Shown in pieces: positions 12,601 to 21,145 of a stretch of 64,000 nucleotides of DNA; position 1 is the stretch's first letter, and every line of letters starts with the position of its first letter. The stretch comes from Paludibacteraceae bacterium. Its GTDB lineage: Bacteria > Bacteroidota > Bacteroidia > Bacteroidales > Paludibacteraceae. The DNA is taken from positions 345,384-409,383 of the forward strand of contig JAFUWV010000002.1 in NCBI GenBank assembly GCA_017477325.1, written 5' to 3'. A program made the position numbers and the translations under genes. The notes under the pieces were generated by a model. That model was not told the origin of the DNA. It was given only the letters and a program-made list of their open reading frames with translations, and searched no databases.

Positions 12601-13368
12601 TATATCCGGTTGCATCCCGTTTCTACCAGCAGGTATTTCTATTGGGTATGTCAACTCGGCTGTACCATGCATATTAGCTTCCGGTTCGGTAATAATCGGA
12701 ACACCTGACAGTGGATCGGGTTCTTCTATATCACTTAGTTGGGTAGGGACAAAAGCGTTAACTTCCGGCATCTCAGGTTTGCGTATTACAGCATTGATAA
12801 AGTCCGTAAAGTGAGTAGTCTCTGAAATCACTATGTGATGTATGGTATCTACCGCAACTCGCCTCAATTGCTGCCATGACTGCTTTCGCTCGTCATAATA
12901 ATATGTATATACATCTTCATGACTGAATCCTGGAGGTAGGGACAGAGGCTCGTATGCTATTTCTAACCGTGCAGGATGCCCACTGCTGAAATGTTCTCCA
13001 TTGGGCAGCAATCTATACGCATGATGACCGCCTGTAACACAAATAAGCGGCGAAGTAAGAGGCTGGGCCTGAGACTCACTAAGAGTGATACACTGAATCT
13101 CTATATCGTGAACAAGACTATTGCTGTCAGCTATAAGATGTACACCGGATAATGAAAAATCTACCTGTTTGTATGCAGAGAATTTTTCTGTCAATGAATA
13201 CTCGTTGTCGGATACTGAGTGTATGACATAACGCTTCCATTTAGCCGCAGAATTTATACTGTCTGATATAGTACGAATACTATCTGGGAAGACGTAAGCC
13301 ACATTGGACACACACATACTCATGAGTGTCATCAAACGTAACCAATATGAAAATCTGGCAGCCACCAA
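3655..13368 (-). CDS. Giant SpvB/TcB/Rhs-type protein with Cys-rich insert and YkuD-like C-terminal tip
   Basis: This 3237-residue exported protein has the layout of a polymorphic toxin. The order is: signal-like N-terminus (RLMTLMSMCVSNVAYVFPD); SpvB-type domain at about residues 225-300 (YPIEIPAGRNGMQPDISLRY); FG-GAP/VCBS calcium-type repeats near 615 and 700 (DINGDGLTDIV, DINGDGLPDYI); a cysteine-rich insertion at 804-1061; four more such repeats between about 1560 and 1840; a TcB-like middle; YD repeats at about 2090-2790; and an Rhs core end at 2950-3063 (FKFTGKERDAETGYDYFGA, then NPINAIDPDG). The last 170 residues are a distinct tip with His3176 (NIHSG) and Cys3193 (GSQACITI), spaced as in YkuD L,D-transpeptidase-like enzymes. 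The start is TTG at 13368 or GTG at 13365; the first ATG is at 13332. It follows the T9SS gene by 15 bases. Core identity is firm; tip activity is inference. Confidence 0.93.
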   Translation of the reverse strand: MVAARFSYWLRLMTLMSMCVSNVAYVFPDSIRTISDSINSAAKWKRYVIHSVSDNEYSLTEKFSAYKQVDFSLSGVHLIADSNSLVHDIEIQCITLSESQAQPLTSPLICVTGGHHAYRLLPNGEHFSSGHPARLEIAYEPLSLPPGFSHEDVYTYYYDERKQSWQQLRRVAVDTIHHIVISETTHFTDFINAVIRKPEMPEVNAFVPTQLSDIEEPDPLSGVPIITEPEANMHGTAELTYPIEIPAGRNGMQPDISLRYSSGSGNGVLGYGWSISQPAITIDTRWGVPRYDSRFESEIYMLENMQIVQKDSNPELELSYQSHNLLNRSSGNVTFIARDTKNCDLIVRHGDSPRKYWWSVTGRDGTTRYYGKYSTDTDVNNNCVLKDASGNIGYWALSEMTDLYGNYVRYEYNVSGSNEIYLKNIFYTGHRSSNGNIDTEPSYRVFFHYFKREDKIQDGRLGFIRQTDSLMCYIDIANINYGNNDAAVNHRFIIHYGEESEALITKINDFPYQSVIPWSTEGDCYSDINWLMGGLVSSCVDFKYNLLPQDSIFGATRKIRDNREEFIPVSKSSSKGWNVGGAVTVGIGFNYMSSNFGAGGNYNYSQSSGKTEQMLLDINGDGLTDIVYIKDNSIYFRPQKETGDSIWFDDEVDTGIPAKGLSAELSKTHTWGLQAGAEIAGANANISGGMSYTDSYVSCYFADINGDGLPDYIDDGKVYFNRLNSHGGFSAYNGNPEVIIDSTQCGSNFYYDGEAEVVPDCFTRDSIVSQYTYSFTPSDCEFGYQGTESGNTEPDVPSYYWDGCDDCITAISEYIQNGHVAIDLYTGFVPQLRMLRNSDEARADNPEPEELDSVVLNCLRYCNYELVCEECLDSYFMYLSNPYEPVLAEQYRQCKLANGCRTICWECYDYYRDGDYTTYLECADQHCLNGMLGALETQEECLEACLEDIDSCKNCLNIQPPYPVCLECTDACADDPIACNECKLEYNCIGGIHSDCADVCLSDVNEGEEEYWNMLCGDCLVQSGLYCAECEEVCQNNPDSCKECVLRHCRYGDTYAYQNECYSSALQAANAGLNNWKTQVRQQYDNVWFSQEGNTYYAHVTDTICKRIYDPNIEAVRVWVAPQDGVVSLSNSIRLIEDSSQTRQQSRNADGVRCIIQHNKNVSVNEEDTTRLHAQAAVIIGSVEIDADDYSLKSMNYDNINVSEGDIFFFRLMSVRTHSFDNVEWQQSFTYTDGRHYSSVNDYVCSGKEIFQAQSNGVININADVTCTGGSSAELKLINGLQQQQIPVNSSTGNVSCTLTYQAGDNVSFLITPVNGNLGNIEVRPHLHFAPSVIDSLHQEYDMWIAPQISDTSQNSFSTLYNDLFGVLYRGWGQFAYNDSVVAEIIVLDSLYNPARQCATNTPTDSIAFVNSISAIRNDSSQWMTPNGLSEQFSGLNMYDPLSYRWVPMSADIRNYNMEAYGQVARNGRHLLSNAREKKRMVSLINDTIGNNFQSIDIYELDYDSDVPILSSSQPATAVRKTSRTTQWNINAGAGYSPGGVGLGVAYSESDYMITTDFMDMNGDCFPDIVRPASIQYTQPWGGLGANKATNNTIYSNHSVSRGNSFSGNYPINQKAIGNKLNDGKFEMHMPGSTGGQTSRSNSVTSLTYMDINGDGLPDKIERTDDGVYVSLNIGYGFDTPHLIPAISQINNNTSSCVGANAGLSLASTWAIALQEIENYSGPLSSTYASMFQLSIVLGVDFSTSISSTDYRLIDMDADGMLDIVKQNGNNLDIIFVKPYGANGSTRVNNHRIQSSESLNWSLNTGLTVGFPVWMFIKMTIGVNGSPIGGTESQSMCDIIDMNGDGLPDLVWSTESGIYVRYNNMGRNRLLNKVYNSTGQIYQLDYELSAPSTEQRGRRYQLSQVKNIIAQHGITGCDTIAKRIVYSDPHYNAAERTPMGYGSVETLELQTNTHPYSIYRKTKRHYNNTDFSEHGKLIYEAVTDSSDNRYSEYRLDSLIYVDHYGEVTDNICKDATIKIKKEAHITTYFSQNETDSIVTAKRYDYDKYHNVVSYSNLGDMSTDDDNLSAEISYRDASSGSNQERNLISLPTRVIVNAGTSTLRHTEAVYNDKGRLTAHKQIDPASQDSSVTNYEYDSFGMPSRFIMPENHSGQRATVEVEYDSYSHTLPVSVTDQWGRSVRTLYHKFWQKPTQITDPSGSTIRYTYDKIGRPLMIQTYLDTIDMPQWLLYMLPYDYAFDFNSLKPYSTVSYKYIPCMQLRRENPYVYTNIRTRWEGASTDTITIKTEYDRRGRLLQRKHKRDDGWIVRDITATDCFSRTVATYKPFYTQRDTTGLYAGNLQLLSTHDYDILDRQTGTHWQDNASSFVIYDIAEDAYGVKRLAQFTTDENGNQWKTFTSPQGWTTTMITPDRAVTRFTYDALGQLLSSTDPDGLMTTHAYDGFGRRTQRSHPDAGITRWQYDHAGNMTASQTQRQINSGQQTTYHYSYNRLDSVCYSEYPETNVYYEYDSVSGRLLLRTDLAGYERFKYDPLGNVCESKRVMMMSAEEHAYQFTTKYRYDALGKMREITYPDNERVEYKYKDGLLTSIKGIENNNSSVYIDTIVYDKYDRQEELYYGNGVTSYYAYDTNRNWLTSKETVLQGGTTLEEKYYTYDSVGNITNINQTAANISLLGGEYTINYTYDKQNRLRMAVQESSELGNYSYELRYSPSGCLGQKQCPAANTNLAYGYANDGSQQLMNHCVSSIYDSYSETLSRLKWDADGNLTTIYKPCYNQVREHVWNEAGQMAGYIDNSHCGYYVYDGDGNRVYKLTGTTTIDQYNAGNLHANLHFDDAVLYVNPYMVVTPQGITKHYYNGSQRIAAKMAYANMINDSIVNDGWSGHANHSWEFIRTLLQNTDCNVSPQIYQPGGVIDIDISGWEHTYFMPECEDIPQIACTSVSYDRNMIYQVFDVTPDPTYGDNIFYYHGDHLGSATWITDTTGNSVQFLMYLPYGELWRNQQRMGYDERFKFTGKERDAETGYDYFGARYYDSRALTGWISPDPLMDKYPNISPYAYCGWNPINAIDPDGRDSIYINDQSERPLDRGVAGETYTATIVVVQNGESVGVYRGSSYPNSTSNSDNSTPFNTINEGDYPFNNKYGHKGGTEKGLNIVDTKGNRFVPGKKPNGEDVTIKYGNIHSGKSDNGNYNSRGSQACITIHPDDAEAFFSHFSWTNDMKTKGNSTGRIFIKRNKNTKEDKK
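10186..10959 (-). other. Cysteine-rich insertion within the Rhs/SpvB-type protein
   Basis: Residues 804-1061 hold 33 cysteines in 258 residues, nine of them as CxxC pairs (CDDC, CEEC, CWEC, CKNC, CLEC, CNEC, CGDC, CAEC, CKEC). Two segments have identical spacing, CLECTDACADDPIACNEC and CAECEEVCQNNPDSCKEC (C-x2-C-x3-C-x6-C-x2-C), and a third (CLEACLEDIDSCKNC) fits the last part of it. The rest of the protein is cysteine-poor, so this looks like an inserted disulfide-knotted or metal-binding repeat module. Confidence 0.8.
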
Positions 13369-13383
13369 GTACTATTTCTGTTG

Positions 13384-14709
13384 TTAGTATACTATAAGTT
13401 CTTTCGTTGCTAATGTCTCTCCATCGCTCGAAATAATCGTAATTAAATACAACCCTGCTGACGGCATCTCACCCTTGTATTTGTAAGCACATGCACCCGA
13501 CAATTTGATACTGTCTGCTATCTTCCCCGTAGAAGTATGAATTAATAAACATATATCAGTTTTTTCCGGCAAACTGATGTCTAATGTATACTTGCCGGAA
13601 GTGGGATTGGGTGACACTGATATCTTTATATCTAAAGAGCCGTCATCACTCCCTTCTGTATAACTGTGCCTTTGAGAGTTCCGACGTAACGGCAACTCTT
13701 GCAGATTATCCGTTATGAAAGAGAAATAAGTAACTCTGTAAGGGCGATTATATCTATATGACAAATAATCCTCTCCAACAATTGAATCGGCAAATACCGA
13801 TGATATTATATTCTCATCTTCATCAAGTATAACCATACGTGGAGCATCTGCAACATCTGGTAACAATTTTTTGTTGAGCATTATATTGACGTATGGTAGT
13901 GTGTCTGTTATATAAAGTCGCCATTTGCGATGCAATATCGCCAAATTATTCTGGAATGAATACCAATCCAATAAACCATCATCATCCCCGACAATAGCAT
14001 ATGTATTAATCGGAATAGTATCATTATATGAAATTATCAGTAGCGAATCTTCAAAGGAACGGCTGCTCAATGAAAACCAATCATAAACAGAATCTCTGCC
14101 TATGCCTTTTATGTTGTGATAGTAAATACGGTCTCTCTTGGCATTCCACAGCGTATCTCCTGCAGGAGATATATAATGAGCCATATCAAGGGTAATTCCA
14201 TATTTCAAGGCAAGATACGTCTGAAACATCAGTGATTGCTTCTGAGAAAGACTCCTGTCAAAATATGCCGCCTCATACATGACAATATCACTACTGACAG
14301 AGGTGTCATTTGAACCTATGCACAATTGGTATATGCCATGATATGCAGTATCTTTCTTGATGGTATGCTGTAATGAATAAATATGAGGTTTGCTAATGTC
14401 TTTGCGCGGTTCAAAAATCGCCTCACTCTTCTCTGTCGCCATACCATGCGTACTGATGGAATAATAAATACTGTCAGCTCTGCTTATCCGCCATAACTGC
14501 TGAGCAGAATCAGGCTGAACGGACTTATATACCACCATCATTGCATAATCTGTTGGTATCGCTATTGTGTCTATATATGAAATAGATACTGTCTTTGCCT
14601 CAATCTGATGCCAAATCACCGGTATAATAGGTGACTGCAATTTTACAGGTATGGCATCAACTATTATTGTAATGCAAATAACTGGCAACAAGAGTAGCAT
14701 TCTTTTCAT
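13384..14709 (-). CDS. Exported protein with T9SS C-terminal sorting domain
   Basis: This is a 441-residue protein from the ATG at 14709, which gives a clean signal peptide (MKRMLLLLPVICITIIVDAI). An upstream ATG at 14745 would overlap purE and spoil the signal. The middle contains FDRSLSQKQSLMFQTYLALK followed by YGITLD, a motif seen in LamG-like modules of Bacteroidota surface proteins. The last 80 residues form a type A sorting domain for type IX secretion: VSPNPTSGKYTLDISLP, then an Ig-like strand pattern ending in ATKELIVY. It lies 19 bases after purE and 15 bases before the Rhs gene, so it probably shares their transcript. The product is likely secreted or attached to the cell surface. 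Its link to the Rhs protein is by position only. Confidence 0.85.
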   Translation of the reverse strand: MKRMLLLLPVICITIIVDAIPVKLQSPIIPVIWHQIEAKTVSISYIDTIAIPTDYAMMVVYKSVQPDSAQQLWRISRADSIYYSISTHGMATEKSEAIFEPRKDISKPHIYSLQHTIKKDTAYHGIYQLCIGSNDTSVSSDIVMYEAAYFDRSLSQKQSLMFQTYLALKYGITLDMAHYISPAGDTLWNAKRDRIYYHNIKGIGRDSVYDWFSLSSRSFEDSLLIISYNDTIPINTYAIVGDDDGLLDWYSFQNNLAILHRKWRLYITDTLPYVNIMLNKKLLPDVADAPRMVILDEDENIISSVFADSIVGEDYLSYRYNRPYRVTYFSFITDNLQELPLRRNSQRHSYTEGSDDGSLDIKISVSPNPTSGKYTLDISLPEKTDICLLIHTSTGKIADSIKLSGACAYKYKGEMPSAGLYLITIISSDGETLATKELIVY

Positions 14710-14728
14710 ATGTGTGAACTGCCTAAAA

Positions 14729-15196
14729 TTAAATCTTTGCTGCAAGCACAGCCTCTGTCTGTTGTTTGCGGAACAGTATGAGTTTCTGCTCTAAGTCCTT
14801 CGATTGCAGTGCCAGTATCTCTACGGCAAGCAGTGCAGCGTTCTTGCTGCCGTTGATAGCTACCGTTGCTACAGGAATACCTGACGGCATCTGCACCATC
14901 GACAGCAGTGAGTCCAGACCGTCAAGTGTCTTGCTCCTCACAGGCACACCTATCACGGGCAGCGTCGTCAGACCTGCTATCACTCCTGCCAGATGTGCTG
15001 CGCCGCCTGCACCTGCTATTATTGTACTTAAGCCGCGTTCTTTTGCGCTGCTCGCCCACTCGAACAATGCCTGAGGGGCACGATGGGCACTGATAACGCG
15101 TTTCTCACACTCAATGCCGAACTGCTCCAATGTCTTTACTGCAGGCTCCATCACCTCCCAGTCGCTCGTCGAACCCATAATAACTGCTACTTTCAT
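14729..15196 (-). CDS. purE: N5-carboxyaminoimidazole ribonucleotide mutase
   Basis: PurE moves the carboxyl group of N5-CAIR to give CAIR in purine synthesis (class I enzyme, used together with PurK). The protein is 155 residues from the ATG at 15196, which gives the usual N-terminus MKVAVIMGSTSDWEVM. The frame is open further upstream to 15259, but that extension is not family-like. Other signatures are KRVISAHRAPQALFEWA, IAGAGGAAHLAGVIAG and LPVIGVPV. It lies 210 bases after guaA and 19 bases before the T9SS gene. No purK is present in the window. No exact Bacteroides-type promoter was seen in the gap upstream. Confidence 0.96.
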   Translation of the reverse strand: MKVAVIMGSTSDWEVMEPAVKTLEQFGIECEKRVISAHRAPQALFEWASSAKERGLSTIIAGAGGAAHLAGVIAGLTTLPVIGVPVRSKTLDGLDSLLSMVQMPSGIPVATVAINGSKNAALLAVEILALQSKDLEQKLILFRKQQTEAVLAAKI

Positions 15197-15304
15197 AATC
15201 TTCTTATGTTTTGAGTTAAAAAAATCTATGTTTGAAGAGGCTAAAAAATCCAATTCCACCCCTGTAAAAATTTAACAATTTGTCGCTTTTCCCGCTTTGC
15301 CCCC

Positions 15305-15348
15305 AAGCACTCGTCAAGCACTCGTCAAGCATACTCTAAGCAATCTCC
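15305..15348. repeat. Tandem array, 11-bp unit x 4
   Basis: Four 11-bp units run without interruption in the guaA-purE gap: AAGCACTCGTC twice, then AAGCATACTCT and AAGCAATCTCC. It is one of several short tandem arrays found in spacers of this window. A looser 7-bp array (CTCAACT) follows at about 15372-15400, close to the guaA stop codon. Confidence 0.75.
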
Positions 15349-15406
15349 GAATTTAACAATAAGTCGTATTTCTCTCAACTCTCAACTCTAATCTCTCAAC
15401 TCCTCT

Positions 15407-16933
15407 TTACTCCCACTCTATCGTTGCCGGTGGTTTGGATGAGATGTCATATACCACTCTGTTCACACCTTTCACTTTGTTGATTATCTCGTTCGAAGTC
15501 TGTGCCAGAAACTCGTATGGCAGGTGTACCCAGTCAGCGGTCATGCCGTCAACCGACGACACAGCCCTCAGTGCCACGCAGCGTTCGTATGTGCGCTCGT
15601 CTCCCATCACTCCCACACTCTGCACCGGAAGCAGTATTGCACCCGCCTGCCACACCTTGTCGTATAGACCTGCGCTGCGCAGATTCTGGATGAATATCTT
15701 GTCCACTTGTTGCAGTATCCCCACTTTCTCTCGTGTGACCTCTCCCAGAATACGTATGCCCAGTCCCGGACCGGGGAAAGGATGCCTGCCTATCAGACTT
15801 TCGGGCATACCGAGAGAGCGTCCCACACGCCTTACCTCGTCCTTGAATAGCAGTCTCAGGGGCTCTACTATCCTCAGGTTCATCTTCTCCGGCAGTCCGC
15901 CTACGTTGTGGTGTGACTTTATCTTGGCTGCAGGACCGCTCACCGAAGCCGACTCCACCACGTCAGGATATATAGTGCCTTGCGCAAGCCAGCGCACATC
16001 CTGTATCTTCTCTGCCGCCTCGTTGAAGGTCTCTACGAAGTCACGTCCTATCACTTTCCTCTTCTGCTCCGGGTCGGTTATCCCCTCCAAATCCTTGAAG
16101 AAACGCTCGGAAGCATCCACGCCTGTGACGTTCAGTCCCATGTTCTTGTATGAGTTGAGCACCTCCTCAAACTCATTGTATCTCAGTAGTCCGCTGTCAA
16201 CAAATATGCAATGCAGTTGGTCGCCTATGGCACGTTGCAGCAGAATCGCTGCCACAGACGAGTCCACACCGCCGGACAAACCCAGTATCACTTTGTCTGA
16301 ACCTATCTGTTCGCGCAGTTTCTCCACTGTCTGTTCTACAAAATTCTCCGGTGTCCAGTCTTGCTTGCAGCCGCATATCTCTACAAGGAAATTTCTCAGT
16401 ATCTTGCTTCCCTCTGTCGTGTGATATACCTCAGGGTGAAATTGTATCGCCCACACAGGCTGATCGGCAAAACGGTATGCCGCGTTCTCTACGTCTGCAG
16501 TTGAAGCAAGTCGCTTCGCATTCTTTGGCAATGTCTGAACAGTGTCTCCGTGCGACATCCAAACCTGTGACTCACACTCTATCCCGCATAATAGCGGATC
16601 TGTCCCTGCCTCCACTGTCAGCATTGCTCTGCCGTACTCTCGGCTCGGTGAAGGCAGAACCTGACCGCCATTGGTCTGAGCCAGATACTGTGCACCGTAG
16701 CATATACCGAGTATTGGCAGCCTCCCTATGAAGTCAGCGAGGTCTATTTGAGGGGCATTGGTGTCCCTTACCGACGCAGGCGAACCCGACAGAATCAGTC
16801 CGCGCACGTCAGCATCAGGTCGTGGAACCTTGTTGAAAGGATATATCTCGCAATATACGTTCAGTTCTCTCAGCCGTCGCGCAATCAGCTGGGTGTACTG
16901 CGAACCGAAATCAGCAATCAGTATCTTCTCCAT
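15407..16933 (-). CDS. guaA: GMP synthase (glutamine-hydrolysing)
   Basis: GuaA aminates XMP to GMP with ATP and glutamine. The start at 16933 gives [15 protein letters not shown], the normal N-terminus, and a product of 508 residues, the usual size. The class I glutaminase domain is first, with nucleophile Cys in [11 protein letters not shown] and the His/Glu pair in FHPEVYHT. The ATP pyrophosphatase domain follows with the P-loop [12 protein letters not shown]. The C-terminal dimerisation domain contains [18 protein letters not shown] and ends KPPATIEWE. It sits 89 bases after guaB, with a 9-bp tandem array between them, so IMP to XMP to GMP is encoded side by side. Confidence 0.97.
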   Translation of the reverse strand: MEKILIADFGSQYTQLIARRLRELNVYCEIYPFNKVPRPDADVRGLILSGSPASVRDTNAPQIDLADFIGRLPILGICYGAQYLAQTNGGQVLPSPSREYGRAMLTVEAGTDPLLCGIECESQVWMSHGDTVQTLPKNAKRLASTADVENAAYRFADQPVWAIQFHPEVYHTTEGSKILRNFLVEICGCKQDWTPENFVEQTVEKLREQIGSDKVILGLSGGVDSSVAAILLQRAIGDQLHCIFVDSGLLRYNEFEEVLNSYKNMGLNVTGVDASERFFKDLEGITDPEQKRKVIGRDFVETFNEAAEKIQDVRWLAQGTIYPDVVESASVSGPAAKIKSHHNVGGLPEKMNLRIVEPLRLLFKDEVRRVGRSLGMPESLIGRHPFPGPGLGIRILGEVTREKVGILQQVDKIFIQNLRSAGLYDKVWQAGAILLPVQSVGVMGDERTYERCVALRAVSSVDGMTADWVHLPYEFLAQTSNEIINKVKGVNRVVYDISSKPPATIEWE

Positions 16934-16962
16934 CGTTGATATGTTGTTATGTTGGTAATGCG

Positions 16963-18516
<1,554 letters not shown>

Positions 18517-18530
18517 TTAGTATGTTAGTA

Positions 18531-18566
18531 AGTTTGCTTGGTTTGTAGTGTTTGTAAAGTTTGTAT
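18531..18566. repeat. 9-bp periodic array in inverted orientation (x 4)
   Basis: Four 9-bp units (AGTTTGCTT, GGTTTGTAG, TGTTTGTAA, AGTTTGTAT) read as the reverse complement of the AACTTNNCA arrays. With the forward array at 18632-18676 they flank the 62-bp element; TGTAAAGTT here can pair with AACTTTACA at 18650-18658. Confidence 0.55.
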
Positions 18567-18580
18567 AGGATAAAAGCCCG

Positions 18581-18642
18581 CTGTGCTAAAAGAACAAGGG
18601 ACAAAGAGCAAAGACTCGATACAACATAACGGACTTCTCAAA
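18581..18642. repeat. Dispersed 62-bp element, copy 1
   Basis: This segment, starting CTGTGCTAAAAGAACAAGG and ending CATAACGGACTTCTCAAA, is identical at 61 of 62 positions to 35509-35570 after htrA. It occupies the guaB-pyrB gap, is not coding, and runs straight into a 9-bp array. Confidence 0.85.
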
Positions 18643-18676
18643 CTTGTCGAACTTTACAGACTTGTCAAACTTAGTT
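18632..18676. repeat. Tandem array, 9-bp unit x 5, at the pyrB 3' end
   Basis: Units GACTTCTCA, AACTTGTCG, AACTTTACA, GACTTGTCA and AACTTAGTT follow the 62-bp element and overlap the pyrB stop codon (18671-18673). Confidence 0.7.
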
Positions 18677-19732
18677 CATCTTCAGGCAGTGGTCGCAGTA
18701 TGCGCAGCGCTCTATGCCTTCCTGGTCGGTGTATGCAAGCAGGCTCACAGGCTCTGTACGGGTGATGCAACGGTCGTTGGTGCAACGGTGCGTTGTTGCA
18801 GACAGCGTCTTGCTCTGTTTTGCCGTCTCCTGAGTCTTCTGCAGCAGTGTGTATATCAGTGCCATGCGGACGAACTTGCCGTTCTCTACTTGGCGGAAGT
18901 ATGCGGCTCTCGGGTCTTGGTCAACATCTATGTTTATCTCGTTGACACGTGGCAGAGGGTGGAGCACTATCATGTGCTCAGGAGCAAGCGTCATCTTCTT
19001 TGCATCCAGTATAAAGCTGTCTTTCAACCTCTCATAGTCATCTTGGTTGGCAAACCTCTCCTGCTGAACCCTTGTCATATATAGCACATCCAGCATAGGC
19101 AGTGCTTCCTCAAGAGTACTAACCTCTACAAAGTTGCTCGGCAGGATGTTCTTTATGTAGTCAGGCAGACGGAGCTCGTCAGGAGAAATCAGCACGAAAC
19201 GTGTTCCCTCATAGCGTTTCATTGCCTTTATCAGCGAGTGAACAGTCCTTCCGTATTTCAAGTCTCCGCATAGCCCGACAGTCAGATTGTCCAAGTGTCC
19301 CAGTTCGCGCATTATGCTCAGCAGGTCCGTCAGTGTCTGCGTCGGGTGGGCATGACCGCCGTCACCGGCATTGATAATAGGTATACGCGAGAACTGGGCT
19401 GCTACGTTAGGTGCTCCTTCCTTGAAGTGACGCATTGCAATGATGTCTGCAAACGAGGAGACCACTCTTACCGTATCTGCCACTGTCTCTCCTTTGCTCA
19501 CTGACGAAGTGCGGGCATCAGAGAAGCCGAGCACATTGCCGCCCAGCTCCATCATCGCTGCAGTGAAGCTGAGGCGTGTCCGGGTGCTGGGTTCATAGAA
19601 CAGTGTGGCCAACTTCTTACCGTCGCACACGTGTGCATATTTCTGACGGTTGTTGATGATGTCTATTGCAAGTTCGAGAAGTTGCTGTATCTCCTCAACA
19701 CTTAAGTCTGTAGGGTCTATCAGGTGTCGCAT
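18671..19732 (-). CDS. pyrB: Aspartate carbamoyltransferase with fused PyrI-like zinc motif
   Basis: PyrB joins carbamoyl phosphate and aspartate. The start at 19732 gives [20 protein letters not shown] and 353 residues. Catalytic motifs are present: [12 protein letters not shown] for carbamoyl phosphate, [12 protein letters not shown], and HPLPRVNEI. The normal catalytic chain ends at about residue 305. Here it continues with a Cys-x4-Cys ... Cys-x2-Cys motif ([15 protein letters not shown], then IERCAYC), matching the zinc end of the regulatory chain PyrI, including its conserved ITxxEPV. No nucleotide-binding PyrI domain is present, and no separate pyrI gene is seen. Fused catalytic and regulatory chains are known in Thermotoga; a zinc-only tail is less familiar to me. 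The zinc motif in PyrI contacts the catalytic chain, so it may stabilise the assembly. It lies 41 bases after pyrE. Confidence 0.95.
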   Translation of the reverse strand: MRHLIDPTDLSVEEIQQLLELAIDIINNRQKYAHVCDGKKLATLFYEPSTRTRLSFTAAMMELGGNVLGFSDARTSSVSKGETVADTVRVVSSFADIIAMRHFKEGAPNVAAQFSRIPIINAGDGGHAHPTQTLTDLLSIMRELGHLDNLTVGLCGDLKYGRTVHSLIKAMKRYEGTRFVLISPDELRLPDYIKNILPSNFVEVSTLEEALPMLDVLYMTRVQQERFANQDDYERLKDSFILDAKKMTLAPEHMIVLHPLPRVNEINIDVDQDPRAAYFRQVENGKFVRMALIYTLLQKTQETAKQSKTLSATTHRCTNDRCITRTEPVSLLAYTDQEGIERCAYCDHCLKMN

Positions 19733-19773
19733 AAGACGTATGTTTATATTGTGTTTGTTAGTTCTTTCTTGTT

Positions 19774-20424
19774 CTATTTCTTTGCCATCCAACTCTCGTC
19801 CGAAGGGTTGTTGCGGAAGCATACAAGGCGTTGCTTGTCATCTGCTTTGATATACTTGTTCTCCACTGCCACATCAAGCAACGAGTCCAGGTCGCACAGG
19901 CTGTAGTTAACCGTGTTGTGCTGTTTCAGAGCCTCCAGTCCGCGCTTCATGTTGTATGTGAAGATGCTCACTACTCCGAGCACCCGGGCACCTGCCTCGC
20001 GGAGTGCTTCTACTACTTCTATACAACTGCCTGCAGTGGATATAAGGTCTTCAACTACAACTACCTTCTGACCGGGCAACAGCCGGCCTTCTATTCTGTT
20101 AGTCCTCCCATGGTCTTTCTGTGAGGAGCGCACATACCCCATAGGCAGGTTCAGCTTTGTGGCTGTAATGGCAGCATGGGCTATGCCTGCGGTTGATGTG
20201 CCCATCAGTACTTCTGCCTCATCAAAGTGCTCACGTATGAGTTCCGCCAGTCCGTTCTCAATGTCTTCTCTTACCTGTACGTCTGACAGGGTAAGCCTGT
20301 TGTCGCAGTATATAGGGCTCTTTATTCCGCTTGCCCATGTGAAGGGCTCCTGAGGTCTGAGAAACACTGCCCCTATCGAGAGCAGATCAAGGGCAATATG
20401 TTGTTTGCTGATTGCTTTGTTCAT
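19774..20424 (-). CDS. pyrE: Orotate phosphoribosyltransferase
   Basis: PyrE attaches PRPP-derived ribose phosphate to orotate to give OMP. The start at 20424 ([20 protein letters not shown]) follows the pyrF stop by one base; an ATG at 20448 would overlap pyrF by 23 bases. The product is 216 residues. The PRPP loop is [20 protein letters not shown], and the orotate-side motifs include [16 protein letters not shown] and [11 protein letters not shown]. The usual size and all key motifs are present. It is tightly linked to pyrF and is followed by pyrB. Confidence 0.96.
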   Translation of the reverse strand: MNKAISKQHIALDLLSIGAVFLRPQEPFTWASGIKSPIYCDNRLTLSDVQVREDIENGLAELIREHFDEAEVLMGTSTAGIAHAAITATKLNLPMGYVRSSQKDHGRTNRIEGRLLPGQKVVVVEDLISTAGSCIEVVEALREAGARVLGVVSIFTYNMKRGLEALKQHNTVNYSLCDLDSLLDVAVENKYIKADDKQRLVCFRNNPSDESWMAKK

Positions 20425-20425
20425 A

Positions 20426-21145
20426 TCATTTTGTTGTGTTAAATTCACTTAAACAGCGTTTGTATGCCTCCGGTGGGTTCTGCGCTGCAGTAATAGGCCT
20501 GCCTACTACTATATAGTCCGACCCTGACATACGTGCTTTCTCCGGTGTGGTAATCCTCACTTGGTCGTTTGCGGCTGAGTCTGCAAATCTCACTCCCGGT
20601 GTCACGGTGAGAAACTCTTGTCCGCATACACCTTTTACAACCGATGCTTCAAGGGGTGAACACACCACGCCGTCGAGTCCTGCCTGCTTTGCATTCAGAG
20701 CATATTGTGCCACCACATCTTTGATGTCTCCCTCTATAAGCAGTTCTTTGTTCATTCGCTCCTGACTGGTAGAGGTCAGCTGTGTTACTGCAAGTAGCAG
20801 CGGACGCGAACCGTCGGTACGTGTGAGTCCTTCTATCGCTGCTCGCATCATCTCAACAGTTCCTGCAGCATGAAGGTTGCACATGTCTATATCAAGCCGT
20901 GAAAGCACTGCCATGGCCTTCTTTACCGTGTTTGGTATGTCGTGCAACTTGAGGTCAAGAAAGATAGGAAACCCCATGCTCTTCAGTTTGCGCACTATCT
21001 GCGGACCTTCCGCATAGAAGAGCTCCATTCCTATCTTCAGGTATGGACGTGTGTCACCAAACTGCTTGAGGAAACTCATTAACTCTTCGTCTGAGGAAAA
21101 ATCACAGGCAATGATTACGTTGTTATGTCTGTCTTTGTTTGTCAT
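20426..21145 (-). CDS. pyrF: Orotidine 5'-phosphate decarboxylase
   Basis: PyrF decarboxylates OMP to UMP, the last step of the pathway. The ATG at 21145 overlaps the pyrD stop as ATGA, which is why I prefer it to the ATG at 21157. The product is 239 residues. The catalytic Asp-Lys-Asp set is seen in FLDLKLHDIPNTVKKA, and the phosphate-gripper end in GSDYIVVGRPITAAQNP. It begins MTNKDRHNNVIIACDFSS, in keeping with the short form of the family. Confidence 0.96.
   Translation of the reverse strand: MTNKDRHNNVIIACDFSSDEELMSFLKQFGDTRPYLKIGMELFYAEGPQIVRKLKSMGFPIFLDLKLHDIPNTVKKAMAVLSRLDIDMCNLHAAGTVEMMRAAIEGLTRTDGSRPLLLAVTQLTSTSQERMNKELLIEGDIKDVVAQYALNAKQAGLDGVVCSPLEASVVKGVCGQEFLTVTPGVRFADSAANDQVRITTPEKARMSGSDYIVVGRPITAAQNPPEAYKRCLSEFNTTK

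Noticed and set aside
15435-16424. Long plus-strand ORF of 329 codons opposite guaA
   Set aside because: It is antisense to a fully conserved GMP synthase and has no family-like motif; it is a shadow of codon bias.
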